DNA of 64,000 bases from the NCBI GenBank assembly GCA_017656305.1, contig JACDOG010000011.1, positions 1 through 64,000 on the forward strand, in the 5' to 3' direction. Source of the stretch: Thermoanaerobacteraceae bacterium. GTDB lineage: Bacteria; Bacillota; JADQBR01. This document shows, one piece after another, positions 52,112 through 61,248 of this stretch; the first letter of the stretch is position 1, and every line of letters starts with the position of its first letter. The notes under the pieces were generated by a model. The model saw only the letters and a program-made list of their open reading frames with translations, was not told where the DNA came from and ran no database searches. The position numbers and the translations under genes were made by a program.

Positions 52112-52112
52112 T

Positions 52113-52313
52113 TTGGCTAAAAAGACGAAGGAGACAGTTATTAGAACTGAGCAAGAGCCGATTTACGGTCGTGAAGAGCTTGTTGCTGCGGCTTCTTCTT
52201 TCGGTGTGAAGCCGGAAGTAGTGGCCGGGGCATTGAGATTAGCTGGTAAAGACAGCATGACAAGGACAGAGGCCGAAAAGGCAATTAAACAATTCCTGGC
52301 GAGGAGGGTGTGA
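52113..52313 (+). CDS. Small tail-region protein
   Basis: 66 aa from TTG 52113 after GGGGAGGTG. GREELVAAASSFGVKPEVVA hints at a small helical HeH/SAP-like DNA-binding fold. Unknown role. Confidence 0.6.
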   Translation: MAKKTKETVIRTEQEPIYGREELVAAASSFGVKPEVVAGALRLAGKDSMTRTEAEKAIKQFLARRV

Positions 52314-52316
52314 TAG

Positions 52317-53744
52317 ATGGCAGGTTCTGTATTTCAAGTAGGCGAGCAGAAGATCCGCCCGGGCGTATATGTTCGGGTGACCAACATTGGTGAGCCGCCG
52401 GAGGCGATTGTGCCGCAGGGAATAGTAGCAGCTTTGTTCCGGGCCTCCTGGGGGCCGTTGGGTGAAGTGGTATATCTTGATAATGCCGACGCAGTGAGCA
52501 ACACGTTCGGCAGCGTTGGTACTGTTGATACTGCTCTTGAGGCATTCCGCGGCGGCTGTCGTAAAGTAGTGGGTTACCGCTTGGGCAGCGGCGGGGCAAA
52601 GGCAGCTGTAACTTTACAGGATACTTCTGCTACCCCGGTAGATGTGGTAACTATTACAGCTAAATACGAAGGCGTGCGCGGCAATGACTTTGCGGTTACT
52701 ATCCGCGATTCGCTAACTGATAATACCAAGCGGGAACTCCTGCTTTATGAAGGAGCAACATTACTGCAAACAATTACCTTTGCTAAAGGTACTACTGAAC
52801 CGCAGGACCTGGTGGACGCTGTGAACGCTTCCAACAGCCCGTATATTACCGCAACGAAATTGGCCGACGGCAACGGTGTTTTGGCGACCGTTACCCAGCA
52901 GGCTCTGACTGGTGGAACAGACCCCACCCTAGATGGCACAAGCTACTCTAACGGACTTTCTGCTATCGAGGCCATTGACTGGAATGTACTGGCGGTGGAC
53001 AGCGAAGACCCGGCAATCCATGCGACGGTACAGACCTATGTGGACAGGGTGAGAAGCGAAGGAAAGCGCATCATTGGTGTTATAGGTGAGCCGACGAGTG
53101 TAGATTTAGCTACCAGGTTAGCCAATGCTGCAGCTTTCAATGATCCAGCTATTGTTTATGTGGCGAACGGGTTTAAGGGGTCTGACGGTGCAGTCAGAGA
53201 GGGATATAAGGCTGCTGCCAGGGTTGCAGGCATGATTGCTTCGGCAAGCATTACTGAAAGCCTTACTCATGCGGCAGTACGCAACGCTACCGAACTGGTG
53301 GGGGCGCTTACCAATGCTGAAATAGAGCAGGCTATCCAGTCCGGTGCCTTGGTGTTCAGCATGTCGGCGCAAAAGCAGGTGCAAATTGAGTACGGCATCA
53401 ATACTTTCGTTACTCCTACTGCCGATATGGATGCCGGCTGGAAGAAGATTAGAAGGGTACGGACCAGAGACAACCTCATGGACAGGATTACTGCCGCTTG
53501 GGACCCGCTGATTGGCAAAATCAACAACAATTCTGATGGCAGGGCTACGCTAATAGCGGCGGCCCAGGGTATCATTAACCGCATGGTTGCCGAAGGAGCA
53601 TTACTTGATGGTACAATCTACGATGACCCGAACAACCCGCCTGTTGGCGATTCGGCTTGGTTTATGGTGGCTGTGGACGACCTCGATAGTGCTGAGAAGG
53701 TCTACATCACTTTTGGCTTCCGGTTTAGCCCGGATATAGAGTAA
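52317..53744 (+). CDS. Tail sheath protein (XkdK-like)
   Basis: 475 aa contractile sheath. N-terminal RPGVYVRVTNIGEPP and C-terminal VYITFGFRFSPDIE are typical; SEGKRIIGVIGEPTS and NPPVGDSAWFMVAVDD match PBSX XkdK. Four bp after the small gene. Proves a contractile (myovirus) tail. Confidence 0.93.
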   Translation: MAGSVFQVGEQKIRPGVYVRVTNIGEPPEAIVPQGIVAALFRASWGPLGEVVYLDNADAVSNTFGSVGTVDTALEAFRGGCRKVVGYRLGSGGAKAAVTLQDTSATPVDVVTITAKYEGVRGNDFAVTIRDSLTDNTKRELLLYEGATLLQTITFAKGTTEPQDLVDAVNASNSPYITATKLADGNGVLATVTQQALTGGTDPTLDGTSYSNGLSAIEAIDWNVLAVDSEDPAIHATVQTYVDRVRSEGKRIIGVIGEPTSVDLATRLANAAAFNDPAIVYVANGFKGSDGAVREGYKAAARVAGMIASASITESLTHAAVRNATELVGALTNAEIEQAIQSGALVFSMSAQKQVQIEYGINTFVTPTADMDAGWKKIRRVRTRDNLMDRITAAWDPLIGKINNNSDGRATLIAAAQGIINRMVAEGALLDGTIYDDPNNPPVGDSAWFMVAVDDLDSAEKVYITFGFRFSPDIE

Positions 53745-53760
53745 TTGGGAGGTGTGACAA

Positions 53761-54210
53761 ATGGCTGATGGGCGCTATGTGTTCAGGGACTGCGTGCCAG
53801 ACGGGACTATTGATGTGGCTAACGTAAGAACAGGTGAAGTTATAACCCGCTCCTGGTCATTCCGCGTAAACCAGCCGCCTGAGCTGCAGGAGTTGTTGGA
53901 TTCTGGAACTCTTGACCCGCGCAACATCCTGAGAGGCTACGATGGGGAGCTTTACGATGGCGAAGGCAATTTCCTTGCTGAAGTAAACGAATGGCAGGCG
54001 CAGATTAACTTTGAGAACTCGGATTACCAGGCAGCCGGGAATAAAATTAAGTGGGCTATTCCGCAAAGTTACACTGTCACGCTTACATTTACTGAGACTG
54101 TGGTTCGCGACGCCCGTATACTGCAGAAGGTAATTGCTGGACTCAAGAATGGCGAACCTGATGCAGTGCTCAACTTCATGGGTGTACTGCGCGGACATAA
54201 AACAATCTAA
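53761..54210 (+). CDS. Tail tube protein (XkdM-like)
   Basis: 149 aa. Beta-rich, EVNEWQAQINFENSDYQAAG and YTVTLTFTETVVRDA; follows the sheath by 16 bp. Forms the inner tube. Confidence 0.9.
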   Translation: MADGRYVFRDCVPDGTIDVANVRTGEVITRSWSFRVNQPPELQELLDSGTLDPRNILRGYDGELYDGEGNFLAEVNEWQAQINFENSDYQAAGNKIKWAIPQSYTVTLTFTETVVRDARILQKVIAGLKNGEPDAVLNFMGVLRGHKTI

Positions 54211-54224
54211 TGGGGGGATAGCAG

Positions 54225-54710
54225 ATGGACGAAGTTAAAAGGGAAGAGCTTTTAACTGCTGAAAATACTATGCTCCAGGACATAGGCGGTGTCCTGGAGG
54301 CAATGGAGACTATTACAAAGTATGAGGTTTTTGATGTTGTTCGGGACGGTAAGAAGCTGTTTTCTTTCCGGGTGCGGGGATTAGACGACGAAGAAATAGA
54401 GAAGTGCCGTAATCAAGCAACGAAGGTAGTCAAGGACCGCAGGCTTGGAAGCCTTGTGGTTCCGAGAGACTTTAATGCGGCGAAGTTTAACTCACTCATG
54501 ATTTATACTGCTACGCACCCGGATGACCGGAAAGCTCTCTGGGACAATAAAACTCTCTGGGATAAGGCTGGAGTTTTAGCAGGATGGCAGCTTGTAGATA
54601 AGGTGCTTAAACGAGGCGAAAAAGAAGCTGTAATCGAGTTAATCGAAAAACTTAGCGGATATGACGGTGAGGAAGGAGAAACTACCGAAGAAACACTAAA
54701 AAACTTATAA
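54225..54710 (+). CDS. Tail assembly chaperone, short form (XkdN-like)
   Basis: 161 aa. Helical/acidic C-terminus; FRVRGLDDEEIEKCRNQATK and YTATHPDDRKALWDNKTLWD fit XkdN/gpG-like. At its end lies an A_AAA_AAC slip site, so a fraction of ribosomes make the longer form. Confidence 0.88.
   Translation: MDEVKREELLTAENTMLQDIGGVLEAMETITKYEVFDVVRDGKKLFSFRVRGLDDEEIEKCRNQATKVVKDRRLGSLVVPRDFNAAKFNSLMIYTATHPDDRKALWDNKTLWDKAGVLAGWQLVDKVLKRGEKEAVIELIEKLSGYDGEEGETTEETLKNL
54698..54704 (+). other. A_AAA_AAC slippery heptamer for -1 frameshift
   Basis: In frame as CTA AAA AAC TTA TAA; two codons before the 0-frame stop. Heptamer AAAAAAC is the classic X_XXY_YYZ form used by tail chaperone genes. Confidence 0.85.
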
Positions 54711-54898
54711 AAGCAGGAGGCCGGGCCGCACTCTTACATCACTTGTTCCAGCGGCTCGGCATTACTCCTGATGAATTCTATGCCAAACCATTTAAGGTAA
54801 GGGCTTTTATGCTGGCATCGATGATGGTGCAACTGGAAGCTGAAGAAGAGGAACGCAAAGAACGGGAAAGGAAGGCGAGGGACGGTGGCGGAAAGTGA
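54704..54898 (+). CDS. Frameshift extension of the tail assembly chaperone
   Basis: Read only after -1 slippage: continues LIKAGGRAALLHHLFQRLGI and DEFYAKPFKVRAFMLA, ending with a charged tail at 54898. Adds about 64 residues, giving a ~224-aa gpGT-like product. No start codon with a ribosome site exists for it. It overlaps the tape measure start by 14 bp. Confidence 0.85.
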   Translation, partial: LIKAGGRAALLHHLFQRLGITPDEFYAKPFKVRAFMLASMMVQLEAEEEERKERERKARDGGGK

Positions 54899-57431
54899 AA
54901 TATATCGCGTAGAGATACCTATAATTGTAGACGACCAATCAGAAACACCCCTTGAACGAGCCAGGGAACGGGTGAATCGTTTTGAGAAAGAGGCCAGAAA
55001 GCGGAATGAGATGATTCAGAAGCATTTTCAATCCCTCGCCAAGCTCAAGATTGAGCCGATGATGCGGGTTAAGGACCAGCTCACGGCAAGCGTGCTCAAG
55101 GCCGACCGCCTTGTAAAGCGCTTGGGCATGGAACAGGCTTCACCCATTCTGGCGGTTCAGGACCGGGTTTCTGCTGTGGTCGCCCGTGTCGATGCTGCTT
55201 TGCAGGCACTTGACCAGGGTAAGGTGGAAGTGTTGGCTGACATGAAAGGCACGCTGATGGATGAAATTGTGAAGGCCAAAGCGGCTCTTTCGGCTTTGAA
55301 TGATGTAAAAACCGGGCCAATAGCTGAACTGCGTGGAGAATTATTCGGGCAGTTAGCCAAGGCGATGTCTCAACTTCGCGATCTGGAACGCATACGAGCA
55401 AGGCCGCAGGCAACTTTGCGGGAACGAGTGATGTGGAAAGCAAAGGAAATAGGGAATATATTACAGAGGCTTACTTCTCGCACGTGGACGCTCACGTTAA
55501 GCGTCAAAGATAAAGTTACTGGCACAATGAAGAAAGTTGGTCACATGCTGTCTACACCGCTAGGGCTGCTGGGCCTTGGCGGTTTGACCATAGGGCCAGT
55601 TGGCCTTATTGGTTCGGCAATAAAAACAGCAGCTGAGTTTGAACAAAGCCTGGCCAATGTACAGTCCGTAGCTGGCGCAACAAGAGAAGAACTTGCGTTG
55701 CTAAGAGAGACGGCTCTATCTGCAGGTCGTGAAACTATATTCAAAGCCTCTGAAGCGGCAGATGCTTTATATTATTTAGCTTCTGCCGGCTTTAACGTTC
55801 AACAGCAAGTGGGGGCCCTGCGGGGCACTTTAGCCTTGGCTGCCGCGACACAGTCTGACTTGGCATTTACATCAGAAACGATGGCCGGAACAATTTCAGC
55901 GTTCGGTTTGCGAGCCGAAGAAGCCGACCGTGTGGCCAATGCCTTTGCGGCCACCATCAGTAACAGTCAGGCCACCATAAACAAGCTGGCCGATTCCATG
56001 CGATATGCTGGCCCAGCGGCAGCGGGGTTTGGCCGTTCCTTAGAAGAAACTATGGCAGTACTAGCCCTTTTCTATAACATGAATCTAACCGGGGAAATGG
56101 CTGGTACGAGGTTTAGAAGTGCACTATCAGCCCTGGCACATCCTGCAGGAGAAACCAAGAAGGCCTTGGCTGCATTGGGCATAAGTGCAAAGCAAGTTGA
56201 TCCTAATCTACACAGCCTAGCTGATATAATCGATTTACTTAAAGCCAAAGGTGTCGATACTACTATGGCTATGCGTCTTTTCGGCCAGGAGACTGGTCCA
56301 GCAATGGCAAAACTCATTGAAATGGGTGGCAATGCCATACGAAAAATGGAAAGAAAGCTTACAGGGACTAATAAGGCTTTCGAGATGGCAGCAATGCAGA
56401 CAGACACCCTGATCGGCACGCAAAGGATGCTTCAGTCGGTATGGGAGTCGGTGAATATCACGCTCGGCACGCAATCCATCCCAGGATTGCGGCGGCTGGT
56501 GGAGTGGATGTACAAGACTATTGGCAGTACGGATGAGCTGGCTAAGAAGATAGGGCAAAAGCTCAACCGTGCTTTCGAGTGGCTGGCGGATATGCTGGAG
56601 AGCCCCGGCTTCAAGGAAGCGGACCTGATAGGAAAGCTGGTAATCCTGCTGGAGGCAGGCACGCCTAAGATATTCGAGGTAGGCTCCAAGTTGGGGGCTC
56701 GTTTGGCGAAAGGCATTGCCGAGGGGCTTGGGTCAGCGATTTTGGAAGATAAGTGGACTGCCTTAGTATTTGGCATTTTAGCGGGCATGTACACGCCGGG
56801 CCCTATTCGGCTTAAAGTGGCTATAGCGGTTTCAATCATAGCCTCCCCGTGGGTGAAGGATTTTCTGGAATGGATTACTACTGACGCGCCAAAGAGAAGC
56901 AGAGAGGTAACGGAGGGCATAACGAAGTATCGCGCCCTTCCTGGCACTTCCGCATATGCGGGGGCGAAGATCGCAGAAACATCGAAGGCCTGGCAGTGGT
57001 TCGAAGAAAAACGGAGAACCACGGCACCAGGTGAGCCTATGATAAAAGGCACCACCATAGGCCCCGCTAAGCATGCTGCTGGAGGTCTGTTTAATCGTCC
57101 TCACCTGGCGCTGGTGGCAGAAGCCGGTCCCGAGGCGATTATTCCGCTTTCGGCCCGGATGAGAAGTCGAGCACTGGCACTGTATGAAGAAACCGGCAGG
57201 CGGCTTGGTGTTAGGCCGTATGCCGAAGGCGGTTTTACAGCTCGCGTGCCCGCGTTTGCGGGCGCAGTAGCCGCACCGAGTGCTATGATCAACATGCACT
57301 TCGACTTGAAAGGCTTGGTGGGGCAGGTAGTAGTGAACAAGGGTACCGACATAGAGGCGGCAATTGACAGGATAACTAGCGTGATAGCGGACAATTTGCA
57401 CAGTGTTTTTCAAAATATGGCGAGGACGTGA
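54885..57431 (+). CDS. Tail tape measure protein
   Basis: 848 aa. Coiled N-terminal third, then the TP901-type core (TAAEFEQSLANVQSVAGATR, about 246), GNAIRKMERKLTG, a hydrophobic stretch near 610-640, and the C-terminal HLALVAEAGPEAIIPLS tail common to tape measures. GTG 54885. Length sets the tail length. Confidence 0.92.
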   Translation: MAESEIYRVEIPIIVDDQSETPLERARERVNRFEKEARKRNEMIQKHFQSLAKLKIEPMMRVKDQLTASVLKADRLVKRLGMEQASPILAVQDRVSAVVARVDAALQALDQGKVEVLADMKGTLMDEIVKAKAALSALNDVKTGPIAELRGELFGQLAKAMSQLRDLERIRARPQATLRERVMWKAKEIGNILQRLTSRTWTLTLSVKDKVTGTMKKVGHMLSTPLGLLGLGGLTIGPVGLIGSAIKTAAEFEQSLANVQSVAGATREELALLRETALSAGRETIFKASEAADALYYLASAGFNVQQQVGALRGTLALAAATQSDLAFTSETMAGTISAFGLRAEEADRVANAFAATISNSQATINKLADSMRYAGPAAAGFGRSLEETMAVLALFYNMNLTGEMAGTRFRSALSALAHPAGETKKALAALGISAKQVDPNLHSLADIIDLLKAKGVDTTMAMRLFGQETGPAMAKLIEMGGNAIRKMERKLTGTNKAFEMAAMQTDTLIGTQRMLQSVWESVNITLGTQSIPGLRRLVEWMYKTIGSTDELAKKIGQKLNRAFEWLADMLESPGFKEADLIGKLVILLEAGTPKIFEVGSKLGARLAKGIAEGLGSAILEDKWTALVFGILAGMYTPGPIRLKVAIAVSIIASPWVKDFLEWITTDAPKRSREVTEGITKYRALPGTSAYAGAKIAETSKAWQWFEEKRRTTAPGEPMIKGTTIGPAKHAAGGLFNRPHLALVAEAGPEAIIPLSARMRSRALALYEETGRRLGVRPYAEGGFTARVPAFAGAVAAPSAMINMHFDLKGLVGQVVVNKGTDIEAAIDRITSVIADNLHSVFQNMART

Positions 57432-57496
57432 TAGGAAACCAGCCTCTTGACTAGAAATACTGTAATGCGAATTTATAACAGCGAGGGGGGGCTGGC

Positions 57497-57667
57497 ATGG
57501 GACAATTTGTTTTGTTCTTGGTAGGTTTAATCGGGCTGATTGCGGGAGCAAAAGGTTGGATCTGGAAAGAACCGGCATTAAAGGCTGTAATAATTGCATT
57601 TTCCCTTATCCTGATTTTTTTGGGTCTGTTTGCCTTCGAATTAACCGTTAGTGTTGACGAATGGTAA
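57497..57667 (+). CDS. Small two-span membrane protein
   Basis: 56 aa: MGQFVLFLVGLIGLIAGAKG and a second span (VIIAFSLILIFLGLFAF). After GAGGGGGG. Possibly a tail-linked membrane or holin-like protein; too short to decide. Confidence 0.6.
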   Translation: MGQFVLFLVGLIGLIAGAKGWIWKEPALKAVIIAFSLILIFLGLFAFELTVSVDEW

Positions 57668-57679
57668 AGGGTGATCACT

Positions 57680-57724
57680 ATGGACTTCTACCTCACGGCT
57701 CCGGATGGGAGCCTTAATTATTGA
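57680..57724 (+). pseudogene. Fragment of an xkdP-like gene start
   Basis: Encodes MDFYLTAPDGSLNY then a stop; identical at protein level to the first ten residues of the xkdP-like gene at 58782, but nearly all differences are at third codon positions. So it is an older homologue, not a recent copy. It marks the left edge of the cargo insertion. Confidence 0.8.
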
Positions 57725-57801
57725 AGGAGTGAAACGGATGATAGTCAAAAGGTAGGAAATTGTGTCTATATATCGAATGTATGTTTTGGGAGGCAATAAC
57801 G

Positions 57802-58500
57802 ATGAACATATTTCCTGAAACTTTGAAAATTATACTTTTATTGTTTCCAGGCTTAATAGCATTATTAGTGGATGAAATGGTGACGGGATCAAGAAAAGAT
57901 AGGAATTCGCCATTAGAAAGGTTATTTATAGCTGTTATATATGCATTCCCTGCATGGCTTTTAACTTTTGGATTACTATTATTAAATTCAAAAATTGGTT
58001 TTAAATTTGATAGTGCTGTAATTGAGAAGGGATTTACGTTAGAACTTTTCCTTTTCTTATTTGTTTACTTTTTTTGTAGTGTTATTGCTGGAACTATTAT
58101 TGGCTACATGATGGCTACTCAAGCTCATGAACATAGTCTTTTAAGTAGAGTAATTAGTTTTATGAGAAAAAGATTAGGAAGACCTGATGTTTCTGGGGGT
58201 ATATCCCCTTGGGATAAGTTATTTTGTAATAGGGAAAGAAAAGTGATAGAAATAATTAGACCTGATGGAACTTCTGAAAAAGGGTTTCTTAAGGATTTTA
58301 CATTTGCTGGGGAGGAAATTAGAGAATTATCAATAGAAGGCATGGATGTAGTTGAAAAATGGAGTGATTATTTAAGTCAACCAAAATATGTATACTATCA
58401 TTTCAACAGTGGAACCTTTGTAAAAATTTTTGATATATCTGAGTATAAAAAGGCCATAGGGTTTAATGGAAGAGCAGAAAAAGAAAGCAAGAAGGGCTAA
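57802..58500 (+). CDS. DUF6338-like membrane protein
   Basis: 232 aa from ATG 57802 after GGGAGG. N-terminal hydrophobic span (IILLLFPGLIALLVDEMV), two more spans (about 40-60 and 78-105), then a soluble domain with GFLKDFTFAGEEIRELSIEG near 170. This matches what I recall of DUF6338; function unknown. AT-rich. Its stop overlaps the minus-strand partner by 4 bp. Confidence 0.72.
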   Translation: MNIFPETLKIILLLFPGLIALLVDEMVTGSRKDRNSPLERLFIAVIYAFPAWLLTFGLLLLNSKIGFKFDSAVIEKGFTLELFLFLFVYFFCSVIAGTIIGYMMATQAHEHSLLSRVISFMRKRLGRPDVSGGISPWDKLFCNRERKVIEIIRPDGTSEKGFLKDFTFAGEEIRELSIEGMDVVEKWSDYLSQPKYVYYHFNSGTFVKIFDISEYKKAIGFNGRAEKESKKG

Positions 58501-58510
58501 TCCTTCTTGC
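58487..58510. terminator. Shared inverted repeat between convergent cargo genes
   Basis: GCAAGAAGG-GCTAAT-CCTTCTTGC, perfect 9-bp stem that includes both stop codons. T-runs are short, so a partial bidirectional terminator. Confidence 0.6.
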
Positions 58511-58691
58511 CACTTGATTGGGAGGAGTTTTGGTTTTTAGGAGGCGGTTCTTTTTCACGCCCAATATTTATGAGATCACTATTATCTAAAGATCCGCCTC
58601 CACTAAACATTTCCCCTAGGCTATCTTTTTTTATTCTTCCTTGGGGTATTGGCCTTTGTTCCGTTGGATTTTGTTTTTTATTTTCAGACAT
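58497..58691 (-). CDS. Small polar partner of the DUF6338-like protein
   Basis: 64 aa, low complexity, rich in Asn, Gln, Lys, Pro and Ser (NKKQNPTEQRPIPQGRIKKD). No fold predicted; likely disordered. ATG 58691 has AAAGGTGGTGA, a strong site, which favours this strand over the overlapping plus-strand frame. Unknown function. Confidence 0.68.
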   Translation of the reverse strand: MSENKKQNPTEQRPIPQGRIKKDSLGEMFSGGGSLDNSDLINIGREKEPPPKNQNSSQSSGKKD

Positions 58692-58781
58692 AGAATATCA
58701 CCACCTTTTTAAAAATCTTAAATAAAGTAATTTAAAGAATTTATTTTCTCCAAAAAGTGAGGAATTTCCTGTTTTAGGCAG

Positions 58782-59435
58782 GTGATCACTATGGATTTTT
58801 ACCTTACTGCTCCTGACGGGAACCGTATTCATTTGCCAGTAAATCCAGAAAAGATAACAGCACAGACCGGAAGTAAGATGCAGACCTTCGAGGTAATCAA
58901 CCTCGGGGATATCGAACTACCACGCGGAATTACTCCGGCTCGGATATCTTGGGAGGGTTTTTTCCCGGGACAGGCTAGGGAAAATGCCGTTTTCGTAAAG
59001 TCGTGGCAGGACCCGAAGGTTCTGGTTAGACTGATTTCTCTCTGGCGCAGAAACAACACGAAAGTCCGTCTACTGGTGACCGAGACTCCACTTAACCTTG
59101 ATTGCTACATTGAAGCTTTTGAGCATACATGGAGTGGCGGATATGGTGATTGCCAGTATCGGATAGAGTTAGTAGAAGCACGGGAATTAGTTATCTTAAC
59201 CGATGTAGAAAAACAAAAGCGAACTATAGTAGGCGGGCAAAAATCTGTTCCTAAAAGGCCAGCACCTCCTCCACCTAAAACTTACACCGTCAAACCGGGT
59301 GATACCCTCTGGGTGATTGCTAAAAAGACTCTTGGCGACGGAAGCAGATGGAGAGATATTTATAATGCAAATGTAAGCGTTATTGGCAAGGATCCAAATG
59401 TATTAAAGCCCGGACAGGTTTTGAGAATCGCCTAA
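58782..59435 (+). CDS. XkdP-like baseplate/tail protein with LysM
   Basis: 217 aa. Begins MDFYLTAPDGNRIHLPV; C-terminal LysM (YTVKPGDTLWVIAKKTLGDG) to bind peptidoglycan. Follows the tape measure after the cargo insertion. Near-copy of the start is found at 57680. No ATG other than 58790 region; start as given at ATG 58791-58793 is also in frame, and the family start MDFYL fixes it near there. Confidence 0.75.
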   Translation: MITMDFYLTAPDGNRIHLPVNPEKITAQTGSKMQTFEVINLGDIELPRGITPARISWEGFFPGQARENAVFVKSWQDPKVLVRLISLWRRNNTKVRLLVTETPLNLDCYIEAFEHTWSGGYGDCQYRIELVEARELVILTDVEKQKRTIVGGQKSVPKRPAPPPPKTYTVKPGDTLWVIAKKTLGDGSRWRDIYNANVSVIGKDPNVLKPGQVLRIA

Positions 59436-59451
59436 AAAGGCGGTGGTTGTT

Positions 59452-60453
59452 ATGATTGACGTTTCTAAAATCGCATATTCGCTGGCTTTTCTTAGTCTCT
59501 TTGGCGAGAGAATTGATCTCTCGCCTTTTTTACGCAGCCTTGAATGGGAAGAGAATGAGGGAGAACTGGCCGTCCGGCTTGAGGCAGAACTGCAAAATAC
59601 TCGGGTGGCTGGTGGTAAATGGCTCCACCAGCTTCTCCCCCTAGGGGGCCAGGTATTCCTGCTTGCAGACTGGGGATCCGGTATACAGGAAGTATTTCGA
59701 GGCACTATCTTTGTCTGGAATTACCGCACCGATCCACTGGGTCATTTAACGATTACCGCCTATGACCAGCTTATTTACCTCACGAAGAGCAAAGATGACA
59801 GGTATTACAAAGCAGGAACAACAGCGAAAGCTATAATCCAGGACATAGCGAAGGCCTGGGGAATTTCGCTAGGAACAGTGCAGGGGCCGGACGTTGCTCT
59901 TGCAAAGCAGGTATTTCGAGGGGATACATTAGCTGATATGATTTTCTCGGTCTTAGAGCAGGCAAAGAAGCGTGGTGCCGGTAAGTGGGTAGTGAGAAGT
60001 AAGCAAGGGAAAATAGACATAATCAGACCGGGGCAGAACAGCCCGGTCTATTGTTTTGGAGCTGAATCAAATGTAGAAAGTGTCGAGGACCGGCAGGATA
60101 TTGAGGACCTTGTAACGCGGGTAAAGATTGTAGGTGCCGAGGATAGCGAAGGCCGGGCACCGGTGGTGGCACAGCTTGACGGCAGAACGGAATTCGGTGT
60201 TTTGCAAGAAGTGATATATAAGCGACAATACGATAACCTTGTGGCGGCCAAAAGTGCGGCTCAGGACATTTTGAATGAGCGGGGGCAGCCGAGGAAGCAG
60301 CGGAGGGTGTCGGCCCCTGACCTACCTTTTATCCGCAAGGGTGACAAGGTAAAAGTTGTAGCCGGTACGCTGAACGGATACTACATTGTATCCAGCGTTG
60401 TCCATGATGCCACCAACCGCACTATGACCATGGGGGTAGAAGACGTTGACTAA
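59452..60453 (+). CDS. XkdQ-like baseplate hub protein
   Basis: 333 aa from ATG 59452 after AAGGCGGTGG. ERIDLSPFLRSLEWEE early, GVLQEVIYKRQYDNLVAAK and DLPFIRKGDKVKVVAG late; late-control-D-like hub fold. Overlaps the next gene. Confidence 0.88.
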   Translation: MIDVSKIAYSLAFLSLFGERIDLSPFLRSLEWEENEGELAVRLEAELQNTRVAGGKWLHQLLPLGGQVFLLADWGSGIQEVFRGTIFVWNYRTDPLGHLTITAYDQLIYLTKSKDDRYYKAGTTAKAIIQDIAKAWGISLGTVQGPDVALAKQVFRGDTLADMIFSVLEQAKKRGAGKWVVRSKQGKIDIIRPGQNSPVYCFGAESNVESVEDRQDIEDLVTRVKIVGAEDSEGRAPVVAQLDGRTEFGVLQEVIYKRQYDNLVAAKSAAQDILNERGQPRKQRRVSAPDLPFIRKGDKVKVVAGTLNGYYIVSSVVHDATNRTMTMGVEDVD

Positions 60454-60799
60454 TAGTGGAGTAAGCAAACTGGCACAGGTGATAGCGGAGAGGATAGCCA
60501 GCCAGACGCAGCGGCCTGATGTGCTGGAGTTGGGCACAATCCAGGACGATATGAGTCTGAAGCTGGACAGGTTCGCGGTGCCGATACCAAAGGGGGAATA
60601 TTTGATATGCCGAAGTCTTGCTTTGCCAGACCCATTAGCAACTACTGCGGAGGCAACGGTAGGGGACCATGGCACACACAGTCATGAAGTGCCGCGGCCT
60701 TCGCAATTGGCACCGCTGTCTCCAAGCGACAGGGTTTTGGTAGCCTGGGTGAATGATGGTATGGACCCGGTAGTAATTGATGTGGTGGTGAGCAGTTGA
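60446..60799 (+). CDS. XkdR-like protein (DUF2577)
   Basis: 117 aa from TTG 60446. ends LSPSDRVLVAWVNDGMDPVV; beta-rich baseplate component. Confidence 0.82.
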   Translation: MTNSGVSKLAQVIAERIASQTQRPDVLELGTIQDDMSLKLDRFAVPIPKGEYLICRSLALPDPLATTAEATVGDHGTHSHEVPRPSQLAPLSPSDRVLVAWVNDGMDPVVIDVVVSS

Positions 60800-61248
60800 T
60801 GGCGAATTTGTATCCTGTTTTTGAAGTGCCGGAAATTGTAGAACAGCAGCAGCAGACAGAGCCAGCGCCAAAATACGGCAGAAGCTGGCTCTTTGATTTT
60901 GAGAAAGGAGATTTTGTTGTTGATGGCACTGGACGGGTTGTAGAGGCAGACGGCCATACAGCCTGGGTACAGTGGTGTGTAAAAACGGTACTCACGGAAC
61001 GGTTTGCCCATGTAATCTACAGTATCGACTATGGCACAGAAATCAAACAGGCGCTAAAACAGCCATCGAGAAAGGCTGTAGAAGCAGAATTGGAGAGGGT
61101 AATTACGGAAGCCTTGCTCGTTGATCCAAGGACCGAGCGAGTTACTGACTTCGCCTTCGAGTGGGATGGCGACATAGTGAAGGTAAGCTTTACTACTGTG
61201 CCTGTTGTGGGACCGCCAGAGAGACTGGAGGTGGTATTAAATGGCTGA
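60799..61248 (+). CDS. XkdS-like protein (DUF2634)
   Basis: 149 aa; ATG overlaps the previous stop. SWLFDFEKGDFVVDGTGRVV and AYGVTRFAFEWDG-like region (VTDFAFEWDGDIVKVSFTTV) fit a gp25/lysozyme-like baseplate wedge. Confidence 0.85.
   Translation: MANLYPVFEVPEIVEQQQQTEPAPKYGRSWLFDFEKGDFVVDGTGRVVEADGHTAWVQWCVKTVLTERFAHVIYSIDYGTEIKQALKQPSRKAVEAELERVITEALLVDPRTERVTDFAFEWDGDIVKVSFTTVPVVGPPERLEVVLNG

Noticed and set aside
57497-57667. Calling the two-span protein a holin
   Set aside because: Size and topology would allow it, but no endolysin is adjacent and it sits after the tape measure; left as an unknown membrane protein.
58507-58725. Plus-strand frame opposite the small polar gene
   Set aside because: No ribosome binding site; the minus-strand frame has a strong one and a plausible start.
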